A program made the translations under genes and the position numbers. Positions 25,918 to 31,568 of a stretch of DNA of 31,568 nt are shown in pieces. Position 1 is the first letter of the stretch; every line of letters begins with the position of its first letter. This stretch comes from CAYRJA01 sp964424455 (GTDB taxonomy: Bacteria; Bacteroidota; Bacteroidia; Chitinophagales; UBA10324): the NCBI GenBank assembly GCA_964424455.1, contig CAYRJA010000027.1, forward strand, positions 1-31,568, in the 5' to 3' direction. The notes under the pieces were generated by a model that was not told the DNA's origin, did no database searches, and saw nothing but the letters and a program-made list of their open reading frames with translations.

Positions 25918-28088
25918 TCGGCTGTAATAATTTTGTTGTTTTCTGTGAATGTCAGTAATTGAATCCGGTTGTTCTGTAACAGCATCTCCATTTCTATTTT
26001 CCGGTCAATACGGTTTCCTGTTTTTGCAATTGCCTGTGAACCGATTTTAATTTTTGCCGGATGATATGCATCATCTATCGTTACGAACCCGGAACGGAAT
26101 TCAGTTTTCAGGAAAATATAAAATGGCGAAATAAAATCCTGTAGGAATTTTGTGACTCCTTTATAAAATCCCTCCACCGGCAGCCGGTCTTTAATTTCCA
26201 TACCCGGATAGAAACCAAGTAATTGCTTGTATGCTCCGAGATAAAAATAATAAAGCAACGAATTTCTGTCACCATAAAAATCAGTGAAATAATGCACGGT
26301 TTCATTATTCACAAAATAGGCAATTGACTTTGTGTTATGGCAGTACAGATAGGGATAGTTGTATGCATTTACAAAAACCTCCCATCTCACCTTTTCCTTT
26401 TTTCCTTGTGCTGTTACAGTAAAGTTAAATTCTGTACCGGGCGTAAATGTAAATGCATCTTTAATCAGTTTAGTAGTTTCTACGCGCCGGATAAAAGTTC
26501 CTTCGTCCGGTACTTCAAAAGAATGAAAAGAGAACTTGTCTTCATTTCTTTCTACATAATAACTGATAGGATGCGGAAGTGTCTTTGAGCCGATATACGG
26601 AGATGCCTGCATCTGAAAGTGTATGTGAGGTTCGGGTGACCGCCCTGAATTTCCACAAGTGGCAATTATATCACCCTTCTGTACATAATCACCTTGTTTT
26701 ACTTTAAAGCTGCCTTTTCGCAGATGGGAAAGTTTGCTGAATAAATATTCAGAATGTTTCAGTACAATGGCATTGCCCCAATTGTGTTCAAGATCAACGC
26801 CGCCAATAATATTATCATCTATACCATCAATCAAAGTGATGACATAGCCAGCCGCCGGCGCCAGCACTGGTAAATCGTAGCAGTAATACTGTGACACATC
26901 TGTTCCCGGTGTGCGGTATGTTTTTCCTTCCTCATCCTGCACTACAAAATCAAGTGCATACTGCCAGTCATCCTTGTGTGTTATTTTACCGTTATAGCCC
27001 TGCGATATCAATCGCTCTCCAAAAAACGGAAGATGAATATGAAAATAGGTGTCGTTATGGAAACGCTCCATTCGATGCAAATGATAATACAGATTCTTTT
27101 CGGGAGAAAACTGCTGTAACACCACCCGGTCTAAATTTTTCGGATAAAAGCGAAGATTCAGTACATACAGCAGGATAATCACTGCTACATTAAACGGCAT
27201 TGAATAAATCGGAAGCTGATAAAAAGCAAAAAGATAGCTTAGAGCGCTCAACAGTAATACAATTACCGGTGTTACAACTAATACCAGTAAAAAAGATTTG
27301 CGCGAAGGAACCAGAAAGAAACCTCCGACAGCTATGGCAGTAAGAATAAAATTAAATCCAATGTAACTGTATTGCAGTTGTGTGAAATCCTCGTTGAGCA
27401 AATGGTAAAATCCGTAGCCGGTTCCAAACCCGATGAGAGAAAGTATAAACGCAATCCGTGAATAAATAATTAATCCCAGCAGAATCAGAATTCCTGCGAG
27501 TAAATTATACTGGAAGAATATAGCCCCAAGTGATTTCAGGAAAATTTCTACTATCAGAGGAATAGAGAGATGATTAAGCTGTTGGTGGAGGTTGACCAGA
27601 AAATTCCCGCCATAAGAATAAATTTCATAAATGGTGTACATACCTCTGTCATTGAGTGTAATAGCGCTAAAACTCTTTACACTTAACAGCAATGTCCATA
27701 ATCCGAAAATAAATGGCAAGCTGAGTACCGGAATATTGTGACGATTCAACAGGTTTGAAAACAAAACCGTAAGCAGGAAAGTGAAAAATGAGATGAATAC
27801 GAGTACAATAAAGAATGCAGAGCTGAACTGAAAATATATACCCATCACCATTCCTACCAGCAAACTATTGTAACTATAAGCGCCGGTTTTAAATACAGCA
27901 GGACTAAACCCCAGCCAGGCAGCAAACACAAGTGCAGAGAACAATGAAACTATCCCGCTCAGTCCAACATAAGGGTCAGTAAATGAAGAAACCAGTAACA
28001 GGAAAGCAAATACTTTATTATCAGAGAAGAAAAGCTGGGAGTAGCTGTTAATGACTGCATTCCACCATAAGGAAAGCTTTTCTTTCAT
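25905..28088 (-). CDS. urea-transporter-like membrane domain fused to M23 metallopeptidase domain
   Basis: 727 residues. Residues about 20-310 form a polytopic membrane domain resembling the urea transporter (UT) family, including FTDPYVGLSGIVSLF and GAYSYNSLLVGM. Residues about 340-520 are an M23 (LytM-type) domain: His371 and Asp380 in THKDDWQYALDF, APAAGYVITLIDG, NWGNAIVLKHSEYLFSKLSHL, and the closing Pro-His488-Ile-His490 motif. The metal ligands appear intact, so peptidase activity is plausible rather than certain. The remaining 200 residues are not recognised. M23 domains usually cut peptidoglycan cross-links; whether this one is periplasmic depends on the number of helices. The start lies 49 bp after the TPR gene, beyond a pentanucleotide repeat, and its end overlaps the next gene by 13 bp. 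Confidence 0.85.
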   Translation of the reverse strand: MKEKLSLWWNAVINSYSQLFFSDNKVFAFLLLVSSFTDPYVGLSGIVSLFSALVFAAWLGFSPAVFKTGAYSYNSLLVGMVMGIYFQFSSAFFIVLVFISFFTFLLTVLFSNLLNRHNIPVLSLPFIFGLWTLLLSVKSFSAITLNDRGMYTIYEIYSYGGNFLVNLHQQLNHLSIPLIVEIFLKSLGAIFFQYNLLAGILILLGLIIYSRIAFILSLIGFGTGYGFYHLLNEDFTQLQYSYIGFNFILTAIAVGGFFLVPSRKSFLLVLVVTPVIVLLLSALSYLFAFYQLPIYSMPFNVAVIILLYVLNLRFYPKNLDRVVLQQFSPEKNLYYHLHRMERFHNDTYFHIHLPFFGERLISQGYNGKITHKDDWQYALDFVVQDEEGKTYRTPGTDVSQYYCYDLPVLAPAAGYVITLIDGIDDNIIGGVDLEHNWGNAIVLKHSEYLFSKLSHLRKGSFKVKQGDYVQKGDIIATCGNSGRSPEPHIHFQMQASPYIGSKTLPHPISYYVERNEDKFSFHSFEVPDEGTFIRRVETTKLIKDAFTFTPGTEFNFTVTAQGKKEKVRWEVFVNAYNYPYLYCHNTKSIAYFVNNETVHYFTDFYGDRNSLLYYFYLGAYKQLLGFYPGMEIKDRLPVEGFYKGVTKFLQDFISPFYIFLKTEFRSGFVTIDDAYHPAKIKIGSQAIAKTGNRIDRKIEMEMLLQNNRIQLLTFTENNKIITAECTD

Positions 28089-28116
28089 TTGTCCGCAGAT
28101 AAAAGTGTTACATTAT

Positions 28117-28151
28117 TTTACTTTACTTTACTTTACTTTACTTTACTTTAC
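28117..28151. repeat. seven tandem TTTAC units
   Basis: Seven perfect copies of the 5-bp unit TTTAC (35 bp). On the coding strand it reads as GTAAA units covering the last codons and stop of the TPR gene and the spacer before the urea-transporter/M23 gene. All three frames meet a TAA within the array, so changes in copy number barely alter the TPR protein, but they would alter the distance to the next start in 5-bp steps. Confidence 0.95.
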
Positions 28152-28743
28152 TGAGTCCTTCCTTAGCAGAAGCATCATTAGGAGAGCGAAGCAATACTTT
28201 ATTGAAAAAATATTTTGCTTCTGTATTTTTTCCTAACAGAAGATTTGTCCAGGCGAGCATTAATAATCCATCGTAATCAAACGGATACAAGTTTACGACC
28301 TTTTCAAAATAAGGAAGTGCTGCTTTATAATCCTTGTTATAGTAGAACATGGTTCCGCGGCGGTAATTCACATAAGTGTTTTGCGGATCAATTTTCAGGA
28401 TTTCGTCATATACTTCGCCGACTTTATTCCAGTTGCCAAGCGCACTCAGCGGCATCACATAGCCAAGTTTTGCTTCAATCGAAACCGGTTTTAGTGTTAC
28501 AGCTTTTGCATAATATTTTTCTGCTTCTGTATATTGTTGTGCATTATTTTCGAGGTAGCCGAGTCGTAAGTTCAGTTCATAGTTATTTTCATCATAAAAA
28601 CTTTTTAGCGCCGCAATTGCTTCCCCGAATTTCTGTTGTTGTTCTAATGTATAGCTTTTGGAGAAAGCCGCTTCAAGTGTTTGCGCAAAAGAAAAATGAA
28701 GCAAGAAAGAAATCATAAGTACGAGAGAGAAAGTCTTTTTCAT
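28138..28743 (-). CDS. exported TPR protein
   Basis: 201 residues from the ATG at 28743; a start 39 bp upstream (28782) would overlap the previous stop and place 13 residues before the signal, so it is less likely. The signal peptide (MKKTFSLVLMISFLLHFSFAQ) predicts export to the periplasm. Four or five TPR-like helical repeats follow, for example NNAQQYTEAEKYYAKAVTLKP and YNKDYKAALPYFEKVVNLYPF. TPR proteins bind other proteins. Its stop codon lies inside the TTTAC repeat array. Position between the decarboxylase and urea-transporter/M23 genes suggests that it assembles with the envelope partners; this is inference. Confidence 0.87.
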   Translation of the reverse strand: MKKTFSLVLMISFLLHFSFAQTLEAAFSKSYTLEQQQKFGEAIAALKSFYDENNYELNLRLGYLENNAQQYTEAEKYYAKAVTLKPVSIEAKLGYVMPLSALGNWNKVGEVYDEILKIDPQNTYVNYRRGTMFYYNKDYKAALPYFEKVVNLYPFDYDGLLMLAWTNLLLGKNTEAKYFFNKVLLRSPNDASAKEGLSKVK

Positions 28744-28778
28744 AAAAAACAGTTTAGGAGTTAGATGGAAATTATTGT

Positions 28779-30137
28779 TCACAGTTTAATATTCTTCAGG
28801 TAATCAGGTATTATTTCTTCCGATTCAATGCTGCTTAGTGTTTCGCGTTTGCGAATGATGTGTGGTTTTTCATTCATGTCAATCATTACAATAGCAGGGC
28901 GAAGTGCGATAAACTGCATCCATTGTGTCATGTTGTAAGCGCCAACCGTATGAACCACCACATGGTCATTGCGCTGTAATGGAGGAAGTGTTACATTTTC
29001 TCGAATCACATCAATATTCATGCAGAGCGGTCCATACACTACACAATCTTCTGTGTAAGTACTGAAATCCTGTGCCGGACTGATTTTATGATTATACCAG
29101 AACGAAGTAAATAAGACGTTCACACCGAAATCCATAATAGTAGCACGTCTTCCGTCTGATAATCTTTTGTTGGAAATTACTGTGCCGAGCAGATATCCGG
29201 CATCGTCAATCAAAGCGCGACCGGTTTCGAGTATCAGCAAGGGTAATTCATTTTCCAGAAATCCTGCATTAAGAATGGCAGTAGTGATTGCCTCGGCAAA
29301 CTGATCAAATGACGGTGCGATATCGTGCCCTTGTAAATAAGATCCTTTCAGCGTATTATGAGAAGCGAACCCGCCGCCAAGGTCAAGATATTGAATGTCT
29401 TTTTTGTATTTCTTCTTAATCGAAAGCGCCAATTCGGAAAGTTTGGTAGCCGCTACAGCGTAAGCGCTTGGCGCCAGCATAAATGTTCCGATGTGACAGT
29501 GGAGTCCGATTAAATCCATTTTATCATTCAGCATGATTTTGTTGATAGCGTCCCATGCAACGCCGCTTTCATAGTTGAAGCCAAACCGGTCCCACATCGG
29601 GTATATGCCTGTGTCCATGTTTACCCGAATGGAAACACGCGGGCGTTGTTTCATTTCTTCGGATAGCTCACGGATAAGGTAAAGCTCATCAAGGTGATCA
29701 ATATGAATGGGAGAATTGTTTTCAATCGCCAGTCGCAACTCTGCTTCGGTTTTATCAGGACCATTGAAAATTATTTTATTTCCGGGCACACCGTTTTTTA
29801 TCGCCTTCTGGTATTCAAATCCTGAAACCACTTCAGCCCAGCTTCCTTCCTGATGAAATACCTTGCAAACGGCATTCAGGTAATTGGTTTTGTAGCTCCA
29901 TGCAAACTGAACTTTCGGATAACGGTTTTTAAATGCTCTCGCTGCCTGCTTGTACGTGTCGCGTATTTTTTTTTCGGAAATTACAAATAAAGGCGAATCG
30001 TATTTCTTCAGCAATTCTTTCACCGCCACATTATCAATATGTGTTACAGGATCATATTCCGTGCGCGTTCCGAATTTGTTCATTACACCGGAGTTTAGCC
30101 GTTGTAACACAGGTCGTTCATATTGAAGTTTTTTCAT
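28779..30137 (-). CDS. fold-type III PLP-dependent decarboxylase (diaminopimelate/ornithine decarboxylase-like)
   Basis: A 452-residue alanine-racemase-fold decarboxylase. The PLP lysine is Lys83 in WSYKTNYL. Later motifs are HCHIGTFM, LDLGGGFASHNT (PLP-phosphate loop), ETGRALIDDAG, and Cys372 in YGPLCMNIDVI, which corresponds to the substrate-binding Cys of this family. These enzymes decarboxylate diaminopimelate, ornithine, arginine or related amino acids. It is not a housekeeping lysA by context: no lysine gene is adjacent, and it sits directly behind an ATP-grasp ligase (11 bp gap) and a PqqD-like protein. The substrate may be a modified amino acid or a peptide C-terminus; this is inference. 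Confidence 0.87.
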   Translation of the reverse strand: MKKLQYERPVLQRLNSGVMNKFGTRTEYDPVTHIDNVAVKELLKKYDSPLFVISEKKIRDTYKQAARAFKNRYPKVQFAWSYKTNYLNAVCKVFHQEGSWAEVVSGFEYQKAIKNGVPGNKIIFNGPDKTEAELRLAIENNSPIHIDHLDELYLIRELSEEMKQRPRVSIRVNMDTGIYPMWDRFGFNYESGVAWDAINKIMLNDKMDLIGLHCHIGTFMLAPSAYAVAATKLSELALSIKKKYKKDIQYLDLGGGFASHNTLKGSYLQGHDIAPSFDQFAEAITTAILNAGFLENELPLLILETGRALIDDAGYLLGTVISNKRLSDGRRATIMDFGVNVLFTSFWYNHKISPAQDFSTYTEDCVVYGPLCMNIDVIRENVTLPPLQRNDHVVVHTVGAYNMTQWMQFIALRPAIVMIDMNEKPHIIRKRETLSSIESEEIIPDYLKNIKL

Positions 30138-30148
30138 GCAGCATTTTT

Positions 30149-31198
30149 TTATAGTTCTCCGAGGGTTGAAATCTTCTCAAATTCTTTTATATCAACAATC
30201 ATATCATAAGAGTAGCGAATAAACATTTTTCCCTTCTCATAATCTTTGTATGGTTTCACATTTTCTCCGAGAGCGAGTTTCACCAGCGCTTCAGGATGAT
30301 TTTGTCCGCAACCAACTGCAAGATAAACCCAGGCAGGAAAGCGGGGGTTTATTTCCAGTAAATAATATTGCTCATCAACAGTTTTGATGAACTCCAACTC
30401 CAGTCCGCCACGCCATTGGGTTGATTTAATCAGTTGCTCTCCTATGTGAATCAACTTTTTATCATCGAGGGAAATGCCTGCCCATGCTTTGCCCTTATCG
30501 GTAACATATTGTTTGCGCATGGGAACAGCGCCAATCGTTTTTCCTTTTCCGTCACCGATTGCTGTAACATTCACTTCCTGTCCGGAAACATATTGCTGAA
30601 TAATAATCGGAGTTCCCCATTTTGCACTCAGGCGGTTAAAGTACATGGCAACCTGCTCAGGATTGTAAGCGACAGAAGCATCATAATATTTCCCTTTCAC
30701 TACGAGTGGATAACTAAACTCCTGCTGTAACAAAGGTATTTCTTCAGTGGTAAACATCATGCGGCTATAGGGCACCAGTAAGTTATGCTGTTTACCAAAT
30801 TCATACAGGTTTGCTTTATGCCTTTCTTCAAACTGGGCAACAGTCGGAAGAAAAGTGTGAATGTTCATTTCTTTGAGTAACCTGTCCTGCAACTTGATAA
30901 AACTGAAAAGTTCTGCATCAAAGTTGGGGATCAGCACATCAATCTTTTCAGTGGAATTGATATATTCTAATCGCTTCAGCAAACTGGAGATACCTGCTGA
31001 CGGAAACGGAATCTGATACGACTTGTCAATCAGGTCGTGCATATAAAGCCCGGGTTCAAGTGTTTCATAAGACAAGCCGATGATGCGGGCATCAAAATCT
31101 TTACTTTCCCGAATCCCGCGAATCACCGGAATACCGGGTCCCGGGCTGTCAATCGCATTAAGACCTGATACAGCTATATTAATTTTTCTTTTCTTCAT
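30149..31198 (-). CDS. ATP-grasp ligase
   Basis: A 349-residue ATP-grasp protein. An N-terminal pre-grasp Rossmann-like region (about 1-110) begins INIAVSGLNAIDSPGPGIPVIRGI. The ATP-binding core follows: YPLVVKGKYYDAS (Lys binding ATP), IIIQQYVSGQEVNVTAIGDG, and the metal-binding end LLEINPRFPAW (Glu and Asn). Such enzymes join a carboxylate to an amine or thiol through an acyl phosphate. The CarB-like core and the RRE neighbour suggest peptide or amino-acid ligation. The start overlaps the end of the PqqD-like gene by 20 bp, implying coupled expression. The real substrates are unknown. Confidence 0.9.
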   Translation of the reverse strand: MKKRKINIAVSGLNAIDSPGPGIPVIRGIRESKDFDARIIGLSYETLEPGLYMHDLIDKSYQIPFPSAGISSLLKRLEYINSTEKIDVLIPNFDAELFSFIKLQDRLLKEMNIHTFLPTVAQFEERHKANLYEFGKQHNLLVPYSRMMFTTEEIPLLQQEFSYPLVVKGKYYDASVAYNPEQVAMYFNRLSAKWGTPIIIQQYVSGQEVNVTAIGDGKGKTIGAVPMRKQYVTDKGKAWAGISLDDKKLIHIGEQLIKSTQWRGGLELEFIKTVDEQYYLLEINPRFPAWVYLAVGCGQNHPEALVKLALGENVKPYKDYEKGKMFIRYSYDMIVDIKEFEKISTLGEL

Positions 31199-31442
31199 CC
31201 GGCTGTTCGGTCAGTTTGTTTTTTGCTAACATATTTACAAAATCGTAAAAATCCTTTTCAAAGGTTGCCTCATCAGTAGTGTATGTACTGAGAATAAAAT
31301 TTTTTATTTCTCCCTGTGATTTTCCTGTTTTTAACATTCGGATAATTTCAAGTCCAATTGGATTGGTCGTAAATGAATCTCCTGTAGATGGATTAAATAC
31401 AAACCCGGAATCACTGATAGCAATGTTTTTTTTGATATTCAT
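31179..31442 (-). CDS. PqqD-family protein (RiPP recognition element)
   Basis: 87 residues resembling PqqD: an N-terminal beta hairpin (VFNPSTGDSFTTNPIGLEIIRML), then a helix and a TYTTDEATFEKDFYDFVNMLAKN segment typical of the winged-helix RRE fold. PqqD-type proteins bind leader peptides and present them to modifying enzymes. Here it precedes an ATP-grasp ligase and a decarboxylase, so it probably guides a substrate peptide or carrier to them. The ATG overlaps the stop of an upstream ORF (ATGA), and the 3' end overlaps the ATP-grasp start by 20 bp. A charged tail (DEEKKN) follows. The family call is good; the bound substrate is not known. Confidence 0.82.
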   Translation of the reverse strand: MNIKKNIAISDSGFVFNPSTGDSFTTNPIGLEIIRMLKTGKSQGEIKNFILSTYTTDEATFEKDFYDFVNMLAKNKLTEQPDEEKKN

Positions 31443-31568
31443 ATATAGGTCAATAGGATTGGTGTGTAAATGTAATTATCTGACTTCAGGAATTGAAAGA
31501 AGTTTATTTCGGTAACAGGGCTTTCGGGTCTAAACTCTAAGGAGATATTGTCTGAACTCGTCATTTCG
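31439..31568 (-). CDS. partial ORF at window edge, upstream of pqqD-like gene
   Basis: An open frame reaches the right edge and ends with a TGA that overlaps the ATG of the PqqD-like gene (ATGA). At least 41 residues are visible, possibly starting at the ATG at 31562-31564, or entering as the end of a longer protein from outside the window. The visible sequence contains EFRPESPVTEINFFQFL and a Tyr-rich, Ile/Leu-rich end. I do not recognise a family. The start-stop overlap strongly suggests the same operon. It could be a precursor peptide or the C-terminus of another enzyme; the frame is open upstream, so the length is unresolved. Confidence 0.5.
   Translation of the reverse strand, partial: EMTSSDNISLEFRPESPVTEINFFQFLKSDNYIYTPILLTYI

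Larger units (their letters stand above)
133..30732. repeat. dispersed palindromic motif TGTWACA (fullest form CTGTWACAG), about 61 copies
   Basis: Counted by eye on the + strand. TGTTACA starts at 133, 163, 2368, 3257, 3809, 4669, 5553, 5751, 6051, 9251, 10038, 10349, 11189, 12698, 13547, 13949, 14475, 14519, 14882, 15523, 16349, 16665, 18564, 18612, 19344, 19503, 19605, 20552, 21699, 21788, 22517, 24101, 24611, 26412, 27270, 28106, 28495, 28989 and 30042. TGTAACA starts at 575, 1151, 4004, 4502, 9070, 9133, 11638, 12350, 12468, 13025, 14039, 14624, 17367, 19866, 23586, 24512, 24659, 25975, 27115, 30103, 30563 and 30726. About 22 are the full CTGTWACAG. In + strand genes it is read mostly as Val-Thr, sometimes as Leu-Gln or Cys-Tyr, and it also lies between genes. 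No copy lies between 6058 and 9069, which includes the Fic gene. Confidence 0.85.

Noticed and set aside
28117..28151. TTTAC array as a CRISPR or attachment site
   Set aside because: The units are 5 bp with no spacers and no integrase or cas genes lie nearby; it is a simple sequence repeat.
28779..30137. Housekeeping lysA for diaminopimelate decarboxylase
   Set aside because: Family motifs fit, but the gene sits in a PqqD/ATP-grasp operon with no lysine genes, so a specialised substrate is more likely.

Overview
The window looks like a draft chromosome piece from a member of the Bacteroidota, probably Chitinophagia, Sphingobacteriia or a related lineage. The evidence is two secreted proteins with type IX secretion (T9SS) C-terminal tails (YPNP motifs), HME-RND pumps and OsmC/rhodanese/Trx clusters of Bacteroidota style, TAnnTTTG-type promoter boxes, almost no Shine-Dalgarno sequences, and roughly 40% G+C. 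A run of ten Ns at 25190-25199 marks an assembly gap. LAYOUT: (1) 1-563 is gene-poor and ends in a decayed riboflavin synthase C-terminus. (2) 641-6627 (+) is a heavy-metal efflux operon: a His-rich exported protein, an HME-RND pump fused to its own TolC-like outer-membrane domain, and a lipoprotein adaptor. (3) 6842-7711 (+) is a lone Bro-N/Fic protein. (4) 7804-10358 (+) is a tightly packed sulfur/redox operon: OsmC, DUF6132-like membrane protein, two rhodaneses, a Cys-rich membrane protein, thioredoxin, and a rhodanese-thioredoxin lipoprotein. (5) 10537-12114 (+) is an ALDH7-type aldehyde dehydrogenase, facing a T9SS-secreted Ig/PKD adhesin-like protein (12197-15055, -) across a bidirectional terminator. 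(6) 15314-21954 (+) holds a SMUG2-type glycosylase, a DUF488 protein, aconitase AcnA and a secreted FG-GAP/ASPIC-UnbV protein. (7) 21971-24532 (-) holds an SDR, two AhpD-like proteins and a PEP-mutase/ICL-family enzyme. (8) 24690-31568 (-) is one compact operon running in from the right edge: an incomplete ORF, PqqD-like RRE protein, ATP-grasp ligase, fold-III PLP decarboxylase, TPR lipid/periplasmic protein, urea-transporter/M23 peptidase fusion, and a TPR plus outer-membrane barrel protein. HOW THEY WORK TOGETHER: the metal operon would move ions from periplasm or cytosol to the outside through a single-chain pump. The sulfur operon has every part for moving sulfane sulfur and reducing persulfides or peroxides on both sides of the inner membrane. 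The last operon joins peptide- or amino-acid-modifying enzymes (PqqD/RRE, ATP-grasp, decarboxylase) to envelope proteins, and is the best candidate here for an undescribed pathway. A separate signal covers the whole window: a short palindrome, TGTWACA (fullest form CTGTWACAG), occurs about 61 times, in genes on both strands and between genes. This is about ten times what base composition predicts and resembles a DNA uptake signal or HIP1-like iterated palindrome.
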